Source: Planctomycetia bacterium (GTDB lineage Bacteria; Planctomycetota; Planctomycetia; Gemmatales; HRBIN36). From it: a DNA stretch of 37,542 bases. How positions within the stretch are numbered: position 1 is the stretch's first letter; each line of letters opens with the position of its first letter. Shown here one piece after another: positions 7,508 to 16,849 of this stretch. The stretch spans positions 252,224-289,765 of the forward strand of contig JAEUIE010000044.1 of the NCBI GenBank assembly GCA_016795155.1, read 5' to 3'. The position numbers were made by a program, and so were the translations under genes. Below the pieces are notes generated by a model that did not search any database, was not told the origin of the DNA, and saw only the letters and a program-made list of their open reading frames with translations.

Positions 7508-9877
7508 ATGTCGAGTACGACAACCGTTCATCCTGGTGGAATCAGCGTCTCAAACGCGGTGCGTCGACGTAATATTCTCGGCCTGACGGTCATTCTCTTT
7601 GGCATTCTGACGTTACTGGCTCCACTTGGTCATGAAGAAGTAGTCGGTGGCCGTGCCGGGCTATTGCTGGTACTGACTGCCATCCTTGAATTTGTGCATG
7701 GGTTCCGACGAGCCAAGCCCAAGGAACAGCGCTCGGCATGGATCAGTTCAGCCATTACCCTGGCCATGGGCATCTTGTTGCTGAATACACCTTTTCTTGC
7801 AGGTAAAGCGTTATTGCTGTTTCTGGCCTGCTGGTTTGGCGTCGATGCCCTGCGTTACCTCTATCAGTTCATTACCGGCAACCATCCGACACGGGGCAGG
7901 TACTACTGTCTGAGCGCCATGATCGGCAATGCCCTGGTCTTTGCAGGCGTTTTGATCTTTCGCGACAAAGCGATGGCTTGGACCGTCGCGATCGCAGCAT
8001 CGCTTCGCATGTTCGGCATTGCCTACAACTTCTACGTGATGCCGGTGTTCAGCCTGACGGAAGCAGGAGAAACTGTTCTGCAGGAATATCATCTTCCTGA
8101 AAATGAGGAACTTCAGAAGCTGGCTGATAATCTGGCAGAAGGTGAAGTTAATCGCATCGCCATTGATCGTGGCTGGATCATCGGCTTTATCCTGACCCTC
8201 TTTGCCATCCATCTTGGTCGAATGGGATTCGATCGCAGTGCGATAGGCATCCTGTCCCCACTCATCGCGGTAATTGGCGACATCTTCATGGGATTGCTGA
8301 TTGCCTTCGTGATCATTATCCCGCTCCGGGTATTGTGGCTGCGACTGACCAGGCGTGTGGATGGAAAGTTATGGCAATGGGTACTGGCCGATTCACCTGA
8401 TCGGCGACGGCGTGGAAAACGGTTCATTCAATCATTACTGACTTATCGTTTAAAATCGTCCATCCGACTCCGGCAGGCCCGCTATTCGTTTCGACGTGCT
8501 TTCAACCGGGGGTTGCAGATTGGTTTGCCACTGTCAGCCATTATCGCTGCCACCTTTCCTATCTGGGGGATGAGCTGGTATTTCGATACCGAGAACTGGG
8601 CTGCTGGCATCTGGAATTCCTGGGCCGCTGCACGTGCAGATACCTGGCGTGAAGCAATGGCGCTCGAAGTACTGAAAGCTGAAGATGCCCAGGCGCCCGA
8701 TAAGGTCTTTGCAGTAACGCCACCGGGTATCAGTTCTGGCAAAGATTATTCCTTTGTCGTCATCGGCGATCCGGGTGAAGGCGATGCATCGCAACACATT
8801 CTGCGTTCACAATATCTGGAGGTAGTCAGGCAGGAACAAGTTAAATTTGTGGTCATCTCATCCGATGTTATCTATCCCACCGGTTCCATGAAGGATTTCG
8901 AAGCTCGGTTCTGGCTCCCTTTCATGGGTACAACCAAACCGGTCTATGCCATCCCAGGCAACCATGATTGGTACGATGCCCTCGAAGGATTCAATGCCAC
9001 CTTCCTCGAACCACATTCCGCTCGCGCAGCCTTGAAGGCTCGCATCGATGTGGATAAGCGCATTACCACGACAACCGAAAAGAACATCGATGGACTCATT
9101 GCAGAAGCAACTCGGCTGGGCAATGAATACAAAGTTCCCGTGCAAAGGCAGAAGGCTCCCTACTTCCAGTTTCAATCCGATAATTTTGCTCTTTTCGCCA
9201 TCGATACCGGCGTCGTCAAAAGGCTCGATGCCGCTCAGATGATCTGGCTCAAACGTGCGCTGGATGCAGCCAAAGGAAAAACCAAAATGGCAATCCTCGG
9301 CCACCCACTCTATGCTGGTGGAGTCTACATGGCTGAAGAGAACCCTGAATTCCAGGAACTGCATGAACTGCTCAGGCAACATCAGGTTGCCGTCATCATG
9401 GGCGGCGATACTCACGATTTGGAATACTACGCTGAACCCATGACCGGTTCCTCCGACCCAATCCATCATTTCGTCAACGGTGGCGGCGGAGCCTATCTGA
9501 GCTTTGGCACATCTCTGGCCTGGCCGGAAACAGTACCCGCTAAAGAATGGGCCTATTACCCAGCCAAGGCTCAGGTCGTCAGCAAGATCGAAGCCACCAC
9601 TCCCCGATGGAAATGGCCTGCCTGGTGGTGGACCAAGAACATGGGCGGCTGGCCTTTCTCGGCCGAGTTTCTGTCAGCTGCATTTGATTCCAATGTTGCA
9701 CCCTACTACCAGAGCTTTATGGAAATTCGCGTCGAGAATTCGAAGAAGCGCCTTGTCTTGATCCCCTATGGCATCCACGGGAGATTGCGTTGGTCAGACC
9801 TTGATCGTTCACCCGGCCTGCTTCAAGCGAATGCTGATGCGAGCCAGTTTGTTGAATGGATAGTGCCTATGAAGTAG
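7508..9877 (+). CDS. Membrane protein fusing HdeD/DUF308-like helices to a purple-acid-phosphatase-type metallophosphoesterase
   Basis: A 789-residue protein. Residues about 20-205 contain six closely spaced hydrophobic helices with the paired-helix pattern of HdeD/DUF308 proteins. Further helices lie around 225-300 and 335-360. From about 415 to 770 there is a calcineurin-like phosphoesterase: GDPGEG (Asp421), SSDVIYPTG in the position of the GDxxY motif, GNHD (484-487), GHPLYAGG (His599) and GGDTHD (632-637, His636). These match the metal-ligand order of purple acid phosphatase-type enzymes, with Ser replacing Gly in the second motif. The phosphatase part follows a final membrane helix, so it probably sits outside the cytoplasmic membrane. 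The ATG has no clear Shine-Dalgarno. The SulP gene follows after 14 bases, suggesting an operon that releases and imports an oxyanion; the substrate is inference. Confidence 0.85.
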   Translation: MSSTTTVHPGGISVSNAVRRRNILGLTVILFGILTLLAPLGHEEVVGGRAGLLLVLTAILEFVHGFRRAKPKEQRSAWISSAITLAMGILLLNTPFLAGKALLLFLACWFGVDALRYLYQFITGNHPTRGRYYCLSAMIGNALVFAGVLIFRDKAMAWTVAIAASLRMFGIAYNFYVMPVFSLTEAGETVLQEYHLPENEELQKLADNLAEGEVNRIAIDRGWIIGFILTLFAIHLGRMGFDRSAIGILSPLIAVIGDIFMGLLIAFVIIIPLRVLWLRLTRRVDGKLWQWVLADSPDRRRRGKRFIQSLLTYRLKSSIRLRQARYSFRRAFNRGLQIGLPLSAIIAATFPIWGMSWYFDTENWAAGIWNSWAAARADTWREAMALEVLKAEDAQAPDKVFAVTPPGISSGKDYSFVVIGDPGEGDASQHILRSQYLEVVRQEQVKFVVISSDVIYPTGSMKDFEARFWLPFMGTTKPVYAIPGNHDWYDALEGFNATFLEPHSARAALKARIDVDKRITTTTEKNIDGLIAEATRLGNEYKVPVQRQKAPYFQFQSDNFALFAIDTGVVKRLDAAQMIWLKRALDAAKGKTKMAILGHPLYAGGVYMAEENPEFQELHELLRQHQVAVIMGGDTHDLEYYAEPMTGSSDPIHHFVNGGGGAYLSFGTSLAWPETVPAKEWAYYPAKAQVVSKIEATTPRWKWPAWWWTKNMGGWPFSAEFLSAAFDSNVAPYYQSFMEIRVENSKKRLVLIPYGIHGRLRWSDLDRSPGLLQANADASQFVEWIVPMK

Positions 9878-9891
9878 CGGATGATTAACTC

Positions 9892-11598
9892 ATGTCACGT
9901 TTCAACATGACTCAGTGGGAAGACTGGATACCCGGCATCAAGCTTGTTCGTACCTATCGACTTGCCAATTTCTCAAGTGATTTTCTCTCCGGCCTGGTTG
10001 TCGTGCTGGTGCTGATTCCTTCTGCCATTGCCTACGCCGATCTGGCTCATTGCAAACCGATTGCCGGGCTCTATGCATCGCTGGGCAGCATGATTCTGTT
10101 TGCCCTGTTTACCAGTTCACGGCATGTAATAGCCGGCCCCGATGCTGCCATTGCTCTCATGGTGGGTTCCACGATTGGCACCCTGGCAGCAGGCAATGAA
10201 TCACAGGCCCTGGTGCTTTCCACCTGGCTGTGCCTGTTGACCGGTCTCCTGTTGCTACTCGGTGCCTATTTCAAACTCGGCGCCGCTGCCGATTTCCTGG
10301 CACACCCCGTCATGCTGGGTTTCATGAACGGAGCAGCAGTAGTCATTATCATCAGCCAGCTAGGCAAGCTATGCGGCATCGCGCTGCATGAAGATAATTC
10401 ACTGCTTCGATTGCTCGAGTGGGTCACGGCACTTCAGAATACACATTGGCCTACTTTGTTGCTGGGTCTGTCCTGCATCGCCATTCTGATCGTATTGCGT
10501 TGGCGTTTCCCCAAAGTGCCGGGTACCGTGGCGATTTTTGCTCTGGCTCTTCTCGCGGGAAAACTGATCGATTTTCAACATAACGACTTCGCCGTGATCG
10601 GCATGGTAGATACCAATATCCCCGACCCGGTGCCGCCGGAACTGTCGCTGAATGAAATTGCCAAGCTGGCGGTTGCATCACTGGGTTTAGCCCTATTGAT
10701 CTTCCCTGAAGGAATCGTGCTCGGCAGAAGTATTGCCAGCAAACACAATGAAAATATCAACCCTGATCGTGAACTCATTGCCCTGGGCATGGCGAACCTG
10801 GCAGCAGGCCTGCTGCGTGGTTTTGCTGTTGGCGCCAGCCAGACGCGTTCACTGTTGAACGATTCCACCGGCGGTCGTACGCAGATGGTCAGCCTGATTG
10901 CCGCTGCACTACTCATTGCCTTCATGTACTTCCTGGCATCGTGGATTGCCCAACTCCCTGTGGTCGCCATTGCAAGTATCCTTGTTTTCACTGGCTTCAC
11001 CTTGATTGATGCCACCAGTATTCGCAAACTTCGATCCATGAGCCTGTACGATTCCCGCCTGGCTATGCTGACCTCTATTTCCGTTGTTGCATTTGGAGTA
11101 TTACCCGGAATCATGGCTGGCATCATCGCCTCGCTTTTGCGAGTACTCAGCCAACTGTCTCGCCCACATGATGCCCTCCTGAGCAGAATAGTTGGACAGC
11201 CTTCGTTTCATGATGTAGGCGATGATGAAAAAGCTGAGACCATTCCAGGCTTGCTTATCTACCGTTTCTATGGTCCACTCATCTTTGCCAATGTACGTTA
11301 CTTCATCGAACGCATCGAGCACTTCATTGCACGCGAGGAATTCCCGGTCAGGCAAGTTATTCTCGATGCACGGGCGATTCCGGAAATTGATGTTTCCGCA
11401 GCCGAAGCCATTCATAGATGGCTGAAGGAACTCCAGGCACGAAACATCGATTTTATCATCGCCAAATCACATCTCCCGTTTCGGGAAACTGCAAGTCGGC
11501 TCGGATTAGGAGAGCATGTTGCAGAAGGGAAATACTACCCACAACTGCCTGATGCCGTGGCAGCCTTTGAGCGTCTCGCACCACAGCCTCGAAACTAA
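9892..11598 (+). CDS. SulP-family anion transporter with C-terminal STAS domain
   Basis: A 568-residue inner-membrane permease of the SLC26/SulP family (sulfate, bicarbonate or other anions). The N-terminus carries the family signature: residues about 25-75 contain the first helix, IPSAIAYADLA, and GLYASLGSMILFALF, followed by SSRHVIAGPDAAIALM, the region around transmembrane helix 3 that forms the substrate site. About ten or more hydrophobic helices run to residue 420. Residues about 440-560 are a STAS domain (LIYRFYGPLIFANVRYF; VILDARAIPEIDVSAAEAI with the characteristic Asp and Ser). Length is normal. The stop codon overlaps the next start by one base, indicating translational coupling to the antiporter. 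Sulfate is only the default guess for the substrate. Confidence 0.93.
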   Translation: MSRFNMTQWEDWIPGIKLVRTYRLANFSSDFLSGLVVVLVLIPSAIAYADLAHCKPIAGLYASLGSMILFALFTSSRHVIAGPDAAIALMVGSTIGTLAAGNESQALVLSTWLCLLTGLLLLLGAYFKLGAAADFLAHPVMLGFMNGAAVVIIISQLGKLCGIALHEDNSLLRLLEWVTALQNTHWPTLLLGLSCIAILIVLRWRFPKVPGTVAIFALALLAGKLIDFQHNDFAVIGMVDTNIPDPVPPELSLNEIAKLAVASLGLALLIFPEGIVLGRSIASKHNENINPDRELIALGMANLAAGLLRGFAVGASQTRSLLNDSTGGRTQMVSLIAAALLIAFMYFLASWIAQLPVVAIASILVFTGFTLIDATSIRKLRSMSLYDSRLAMLTSISVVAFGVLPGIMAGIIASLLRVLSQLSRPHDALLSRIVGQPSFHDVGDDEKAETIPGLLIYRFYGPLIFANVRYFIERIEHFIAREEFPVRQVILDARAIPEIDVSAAEAIHRWLKELQARNIDFIIAKSHLPFRETASRLGLGEHVAEGKYYPQLPDAVAAFERLAPQPRN

Positions 11599-13343
11599 TG
11601 GATATCTTCATGCGGTGGATAACTGATCTTCTGACGAATGAGCAGTCGATTGCAACTACCATACTTGTGCTGGCATTAACCATGGTGGCCGGGCTGCTTC
11701 TTGGGCAGATCAAGTTCCGTGGCATTCAACTGGGTGTAGCTGGCGTACTCTTCAGTGGCCTATTCCTTGGACACCTTGGTTTGAAAGTAGAGCCGCATGC
11801 CTTGACCTTCATTCGCGAGTTCGGGCTGGTCATTTTCATTTATGCTGTTGGGTTGGCAGTGGGGCCAGGCTTCTTCAATACCTTTCGGCTGTATGGGCTG
11901 CGAACCAATCTTATGGCTATTTCCATCGTTCTCCTGGGAACCTTCTTCGCGAGCTTGGCCTGCTGGGTCGGCAAGCTTTCGCCAGCCATCGCTGTAGGTG
12001 TCTTGAGCGGCGCAACAACCAATACCCCCAGCTTGGGTGCAGCGAATCAGGTTTTGCATGAATCACCCCCCGATGCTCAGGCTTGTCGAACAGCACTTCA
12101 GCAAGCGGGAATCGATGTCGCTGCTATGACCGATCAGCAGTGGGTGGAACAAGTCAATCAGTTGCCGGGGCTGGGATGTGCTGTGACATATCCCTTTGGC
12201 GTGATAGGCAATATCCTGGTCTTTCTCATGCTCGGCTGGCTGTTCCGAATTGATGCTGTGAAGGAAGCAAGAGATTTGGAGAAACAGCTGGACGTCAAGG
12301 TACTGCCTCTGGAACGCTGCACGATCCAGATTACTTGTCCAGATTTCTGTGGAAAGTCAATCGCAGAAGTGATGGAACTGAGCAACAGCACGGTGGTCAT
12401 CAGCCGGATCCAGCGTCATGGTAAAACCGTGGTGGCTCAGGCTGAAGATATTCTGGGAAAGGATGACATCATCCTGGCTGTGGGGGCCAGGCATGAATTG
12501 GATCAGCTAACCCGGTTGGTCGGCAAACGAATTGAACACACTTCGGAAGACCAGACATCAGGCATTGAAGCACGTTGGGTCCTGATCTCCAAACCCAAAA
12601 TGGTCGGAATACCTCTTGAGCAACTGAACCTCGGGCGTCAGTTTCATGTCCAGTTGACTCGCATTCGCCGAGGTGAAACAGAGTTGCCCCCGAATGCTGA
12701 TCTGCGACTCTCCATGGGAGACAGTCTGTTGGTGGTTGGAATGCCTGAATGCGTCGCACGCATCTCACGCCATGCAGGCGATGCTCCCAAACAACTGGAA
12801 AAACCACATCTGCTTCCAGTATTTGTTGGCATCGGGTTGGGAGTGATCATCGGCAGCATTCCCATCTTCATCCCAGGCCTGTCTTCTCCCATCAAAATTG
12901 GCCTGGCAGGTGGGCCATTGATTATCGCACTCATTCTTTCGCACCTGCAACGTGTTGGCCCGCTCGTCTTTCATCTCCCCCGTGCTGCAGGAACTTCTTT
13001 CAAGGAACTGGGCATTGCCATGTTCCTGGCTGCAGTTGGCCTCGAAGGAGGCTCAACTTTTATTACCACCATTACCCATGGCGATGGTATGTGGTGGATG
13101 CTATGGGGTATCATCATCACTCTCGCCCCGTTGCTCCTGATCAGTGCCATAGCATATCGCTGCATGAAAGCACCTTACCCCGCTATTATCGGAGTGATGT
13201 CAGGCAGCATGACCAACCCGCCAGCACTGGCCTTTGCCAACACCTTGACACGCTCTGAAATTCCTGGCATCGCCTACGCTACGGTCTACCCCGTCACCAT
13301 GATCTTGCGTGTGGTGATTGCACAGATATTCGTGTTATTTTGA
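11598..13343 (+). CDS. AspT/YidE/YbjL-family antiporter with two RCK_C domains
   Basis: A 581-residue inner-membrane protein of the aspartate:alanine exchanger (AAE) family. It shows the duplicated architecture: an N-terminal five-helix half (residues about 10-210) with GPGFFNTFRLYGLRTN and SGATTNTPSLGAAN, a cytoplasmic middle with two TrkA C-terminal-like (RCK_C) domains (about 235-305 and 315-395), and a second membrane half (about 405-580) with the matching SGSMTNPPALAFANT repeat. The paired GATTNTP / GSMTNPP motifs are diagnostic of the family. ATG overlaps the TAA of the SulP gene by one base. RCK_C domains suggest control by a bound ligand, as in relatives. The exchanged substrate cannot be read; dicarboxylates or amino acids are typical. 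Confidence 0.92.
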   Translation: MDIFMRWITDLLTNEQSIATTILVLALTMVAGLLLGQIKFRGIQLGVAGVLFSGLFLGHLGLKVEPHALTFIREFGLVIFIYAVGLAVGPGFFNTFRLYGLRTNLMAISIVLLGTFFASLACWVGKLSPAIAVGVLSGATTNTPSLGAANQVLHESPPDAQACRTALQQAGIDVAAMTDQQWVEQVNQLPGLGCAVTYPFGVIGNILVFLMLGWLFRIDAVKEARDLEKQLDVKVLPLERCTIQITCPDFCGKSIAEVMELSNSTVVISRIQRHGKTVVAQAEDILGKDDIILAVGARHELDQLTRLVGKRIEHTSEDQTSGIEARWVLISKPKMVGIPLEQLNLGRQFHVQLTRIRRGETELPPNADLRLSMGDSLLVVGMPECVARISRHAGDAPKQLEKPHLLPVFVGIGLGVIIGSIPIFIPGLSSPIKIGLAGGPLIIALILSHLQRVGPLVFHLPRAAGTSFKELGIAMFLAAVGLEGGSTFITTITHGDGMWWMLWGIIITLAPLLLISAIAYRCMKAPYPAIIGVMSGSMTNPPALAFANTLTRSEIPGIAYATVYPVTMILRVVIAQIFVLF

Positions 13344-13423
13344 ACATGTTATTGACGGACGGGCATCTACCCGGAAACCAGATACCAACCCACACTGAAA
13401 TTCCATTTCGGGAAACGATCAAT

Positions 13424-13446
13424 CGGAGAGAAACATCTTCTCTCCG
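13424..13446. other. 9-bp-stem hairpin in intergenic region
   Basis: CGGAGAGAA and TTCTCTCCG form a perfect 9-bp stem with a five-base loop. It lies between the antiporter gene end and the tRNA pair. No T-tract follows on either strand, so it is not a standard intrinsic terminator; it could still end or protect either transcript. Nothing else was seen in 13344-13595. Confidence 0.4.
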
Positions 13447-13595
13447 ACAAAGTGTCTATTGCTCTTAAAGAGAAATTCTACCATGGTGCCTTATCCGTAC
13501 AACAAGGCAACAACATGTACCAAAAATGCTTCGTTTTAATGGTTGAGAATCAGTTACGCAACAATATCGCTTTATATCAGGCACATTGAATTGAG

Positions 13596-13668
13596 TGGAG
13601 GCGAGGGGGGTCGAACCCCTAACCCCTAGCTTGCAAAGCTAGTGCTCTCCCAGTTGAGCTACGCCCCC
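13596..13668 (-). tRNA. tRNA-Ala (anticodon UGC)
   Basis: Read on the minus strand, the acceptor arm GGGGGCG pairs with CGCCTCC (one G-T wobble), the D arm is AGCTCAACTGGGAGAGC, the anticodon stem CTAGC/GCTAG encloses the loop TTTGCAA with anticodon TGC, and the T arm contains GGTTCGACC. CCA is not encoded: CTC follows the discriminator A. It lies 13 bases downstream of tRNA-Ile in the same direction. Confidence 0.97.
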
Positions 13669-13681
13669 GTTGTTCTGTCAG

Positions 13682-13755
13682 TGCGCGTACTTGGATTCGA
13701 ACCAAGGACCTCAGCTTTATCAGAGCTGCGCTCTAGCCAACTGAGCTATACGCGC
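13682..13755 (-). tRNA. tRNA-Ile (anticodon GAU)
   Basis: On the minus strand, GCGCGTA pairs with TACGCGC, the D arm is AGCTCAGTTGGCTAGAGC, the anticodon stem CAGCT/AGCTG encloses CTGATAA with anticodon GAT, and the T arm contains GGTTCGAATCC. CCA is not encoded. Ile then Ala is the usual order inside 16S-23S spacers, but no rRNA sequence lies on either side here. Confidence 0.97.
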
Positions 13756-13763
13756 GGACTGCT

Positions 13764-13791
13764 AAGATACAAATCTCATTCTAAATGCCAA
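13764..13791 (-). promoter_or_regulatory. Candidate sigma-70-type promoter of the tRNA-Ile/Ala unit
   Basis: On the minus strand TTGGCA (13791-13786) is followed after 16 bases by TATCTT (13769-13764), eight bases before the tRNA-Ile 5' end. The fit to -35/-10 consensus and the position are both good for a tRNA promoter, but short motifs occur by chance. Confidence 0.45.
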
Positions 13792-14004
13792 GGGTTTGAA
13801 GGTCAATCAATGCCAGATCAGTCAGCTAGCGAACTTTCTCATTGTGCCGATACAGCCCCTATTGTTGTTCAAGACACCGGAAACCGCATGGAAGTTCACT
13901 GTTGGGTACAGCAAATGCCATAAAACAGGCCAAAATGCAGGTTCTTTACAAATTGAGCGTGAATTCCTACATCAAACATATCCATTGTTGGACTGACTCA
14001 CCGG

Positions 14005-14030
14005 CCGCCTCTCCCCAGGCGGTTTCTTTC
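14005..14030 (+). terminator. Terminator-like hairpin in the leader of the PPDK gene
   Basis: CCGCCT (14005-14010) pairs with AGGCGG (14017-14022) around a CTCCCC loop, followed by TTTCTTTC. It sits about 27 bases before the PPDK start and upstream of its ribosome site, so it could end an upstream transcript or attenuate PPDK. The rest of 13757-14004 shows no gene. Confidence 0.5.
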
Positions 14031-14056
14031 GTATCGTCAACCCTCCAGGAACCATC

Positions 14057-16771
14057 ATGTCCCAGTATGTGTATTTCTTTGGCAATGGTAAAGCGGACGG
14101 CAAAGCTGACATGAAAAATCTGCTCGGCGGCAAGGGGGCCAACCTCGCCGAGATGACCTTGATTGGCTTGCCCGTACCTGCTGGCTTCACACTCAGCACC
14201 GATGTCTGCACCTATTTCTACGCAAATGGCAAAAAGTACCCTGCGGAACTCAAAGCCCAGGTGGAAGAAGCACTGAAAAAAGTCGAATCGACCATGGGTG
14301 CCAAGTTTGGCGATGCCACCAACCCGCTTCTGCTTGCTTGCCGCTCTGGTGGCCGCGATTCGATGCCGGGCATGATGGATACCGTTCTCAATATCGGCCT
14401 CAATGATACCACGGTACAGGCACTCGCCAAGCAGTCGGGCAACGAACGTTTTGCCCTCGACAGTTATCGCCGCCTTCTCTTGATGTTCGGCGAAGTGGTG
14501 ATGGGTCTGAAGGGCCACAAAGACGAACCCTTTCACCACATCCTGGATAAGGCCAAGGAGAAGCAAGGCGTCACGCTTGATAACGAACTCAGCGTCGAAT
14601 CGCTCAAGCAGATCATTGTCGATTACAAGGCAGCCATCAAGAAATACACCGGGAAGGACTTCCCGACCGATCCGTACGAACAGATCTGGCAGGCGATCGG
14701 GGCCGTGTTCGGTTCATGGATGAATGACCGGGCCTGTGTCTATCGCCGGCAGTACGGCATCCCCGATGAATGGGGCACGGCTTGTAATGTCATGGCCATG
14801 GTCTTCGGCAACCTGGGCGATGACTGTGCTACTGGCGTGGCCCTCACCCGCGATGGCGCGCTCGGCACCCCTGGCATCTGTGGCGATTACCTGATCAACG
14901 CCCAGGGTGAAGATGTGGTCAACGGTTCGCGACCCACCAAGCGTATCGAAGAAACGCTCGGCAAGGATATGCCGGAAGCCTACAAGGAACTGGTTGCTGT
15001 CGGGCAGAAACTCGAGAAACATTACAAGAACATGCAGGACATCGAGTTCACGATCTCACGCAATAAGCTCTACATGCTGCAGACCCGTAACGCCAAACGT
15101 ACTGGGTTCGCTGCTGTCCGTGTCGCCACCGACCTCGTCGAGGAAGGACTGATCAGCAAGGAAGAAGCGATCTCGTCGAAGTTCATCCCGGCGGGTGATC
15201 TGAGCCAACTCCTTCAGCCGCTATTCAATGTGGAAGCGAAGAAGGCAGCCAGCAAAGCGGGCAAGCTGCTTACCAAGGGTATCCCCGCTGGGCCCGGTGC
15301 CGCGACGGGAAAGATCGTCTGCACGCCCCAACGGGCCGAGGCGATGAAGAACGCCAACCCGAACATCAACCTCATCCTCGTTCGCAAGGAAACCACCCCG
15401 GAAGATCTTCGCGGCATGAAGGCTGCTCTCGGCATCCTCACTGCCGTGGGTGGCGTGAGCAGCCACGCGGCACTCGTCTCCCGGCAGATGGGCAAGGTGT
15501 GTATCGTCGGTGCGGGTGAACTAAACATTGATAACGACAAGGGCACGGTGACAGTCAAGGGCCAGACCTTCAAGGAAGGGGATGACATCAGCATTGATGG
15601 CTTCACAGGCGAAGTGTTCGCGGGTTCCATCGCCACCAGCCCCAGCGAAGTGGTGCAGGTGTTGATCAAGAAGGAACTGGCCCCCGATAAGTCAGATGTT
15701 TATCGCCGCTTCAAGATGGTGATGGACTGGGCCAGCCAGCATGGCAAGCTGAAGGTTCGCACCAATGCCGATCTGCCCGATCAGGCAGCCGAGGCGATAG
15801 CGTTCGGTGCGGAAGGCATTGGTCTTTGTCGTACCGAGCACATGTTCTTTGATCACATCACCGAAATGCGTGAAATGATCATGGCCGAGGACACCCCGGC
15901 ACGCGTGAAGGCACTCGACAAGATGCTGCCCTTCCAGCGGAAAGACTTCATCGGCCTGTTCAAAGCGATGGCGGGCAAGCCGGTGACCATCCGCCTGCTC
16001 GATCCGCCGCTGCACGAGTTCCTGCCTCACGGGCCGAGCGAGCAGAACGAACTCTCCAACAAACTGGGGATTTCGAAAGACCAGATCATGCGCCGCGTAA
16101 GCGAACTGCATGAAGCCAACCCGATGCTCGGTCATCGTGGATGCCGACTCGGCATCGTCTACCCAGAAATCACCGCGATGCAGGCCCGGGCCATCTTTGA
16201 AGCTGCCGTCGCAGTGAAGAAGGAAGGCATCGAAGTCTTCCCCGAAGTGATGATTCCCCTCGTTGGCTTCCAGAAGGAATACACCAATCAGGAAAAGATA
16301 GTCCGCGACACCGCCGCGAAAGTCTTCGAAGAGACCAAGACCAAGGTCGATTACCTCGTTGGCACCATGATCGAACTGCCTCGGGCCTGCGTGGTGGCTG
16401 ATCAGATTGCCACGAACGCTGAGTTCTTCAGCTTCGGTACCAACGATCTAACGCAGACGACGCTGGGCGTCAGCCGCGATGACTATGGCCCGTTCATCAG
16501 TCCCTACACTGATCCAAAGAAGGCTGACATTCTCGCCGCTGACCCGTTCGCCACGATTGATCAGGATGGTGTAGGTTCACTGATGCAGATGGGTGTGGAG
16601 AAGGGACGAGGTGTAAGGAAGAATCTCAAGATCGGCATCTGTGGTGAACACGGCGGCGACCCCGATTCCGTGAAGTTCTGCCACAAGATCGGCCTCGATT
16701 ATGTAAGCTGCTCTCCATTCCGGGTACCGATTGCAAGGCTGGCCGCAGCGCAGGCGGCGCTGGGGAAATGA
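14057..16771 (+). CDS. ppdK: Pyruvate, phosphate dikinase
   Basis: Interconverts pyruvate, ATP and phosphate with phosphoenolpyruvate, AMP and pyrophosphate, in the cytoplasm. The protein has 904 residues (family about 870-900). The N-terminal nucleotide-binding region starts [30 protein letters not shown], the typical PPDK opening that distinguishes it from PEP synthase. The central swivelling domain holds the phosphorylated histidine in [16 protein letters not shown] (His470). The C-terminal PEP/pyruvate barrel has [10 protein letters not shown], the [10 protein letters not shown] motif and the catalytic cysteine region in [14 protein letters not shown] lies six bases before the ATG. Codon use is visibly more G/C-ending than in most neighbours (e.g. 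many AAG, ATC, CTC), as expected of a highly expressed gene. It precedes DAHP synthase, which consumes PEP, but a strong terminator separates the two. Confidence 0.97.
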   Translation: MSQYVYFFGNGKADGKADMKNLLGGKGANLAEMTLIGLPVPAGFTLSTDVCTYFYANGKKYPAELKAQVEEALKKVESTMGAKFGDATNPLLLACRSGGRDSMPGMMDTVLNIGLNDTTVQALAKQSGNERFALDSYRRLLLMFGEVVMGLKGHKDEPFHHILDKAKEKQGVTLDNELSVESLKQIIVDYKAAIKKYTGKDFPTDPYEQIWQAIGAVFGSWMNDRACVYRRQYGIPDEWGTACNVMAMVFGNLGDDCATGVALTRDGALGTPGICGDYLINAQGEDVVNGSRPTKRIEETLGKDMPEAYKELVAVGQKLEKHYKNMQDIEFTISRNKLYMLQTRNAKRTGFAAVRVATDLVEEGLISKEEAISSKFIPAGDLSQLLQPLFNVEAKKAASKAGKLLTKGIPAGPGAATGKIVCTPQRAEAMKNANPNINLILVRKETTPEDLRGMKAALGILTAVGGVSSHAALVSRQMGKVCIVGAGELNIDNDKGTVTVKGQTFKEGDDISIDGFTGEVFAGSIATSPSEVVQVLIKKELAPDKSDVYRRFKMVMDWASQHGKLKVRTNADLPDQAAEAIAFGAEGIGLCRTEHMFFDHITEMREMIMAEDTPARVKALDKMLPFQRKDFIGLFKAMAGKPVTIRLLDPPLHEFLPHGPSEQNELSNKLGISKDQIMRRVSELHEANPMLGHRGCRLGIVYPEITAMQARAIFEAAVAVKKEGIEVFPEVMIPLVGFQKEYTNQEKIVRDTAAKVFEETKTKVDYLVGTMIELPRACVVADQIATNAEFFSFGTNDLTQTTLGVSRDDYGPFISPYTDPKKADILAADPFATIDQDGVGSLMQMGVEKGRGVRKNLKIGICGEHGGDPDSVKFCHKIGLDYVSCSPFRVPIARLAAAQAALGK

Positions 16772-16800
16772 TTTTCCTGAATCAACTTCGGTTAACAGGG

Positions 16801-16827
16801 CCTCCTCAGATTTTTGAGGAGGTTTTT
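16801..16827 (+). terminator. Intrinsic terminator after ppdK
   Basis: CCTCCTCA pairs perfectly with TGAGGAGG around a GATTTT loop, followed by TTTTT. It begins 30 bases after the ppdK stop. The 3' arm contains AGGAGG, but no in-frame start codon of the next gene lies at ribosome-binding distance. Confidence 0.85.
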
Positions 16828-16849
16828 ACATTCAAGCGGGAATCTCCAC

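Noticed and set aside
13642-13923. Plus-strand open frame over the tRNA pair
   Set aside because: It overlaps both tRNAs in antisense and has no ribosome site or protein-like composition.
13967-14566. Minus-strand open frame at the start of ppdK
   Set aside because: It is the antisense shadow of a clearly recognised gene with strong codon bias.
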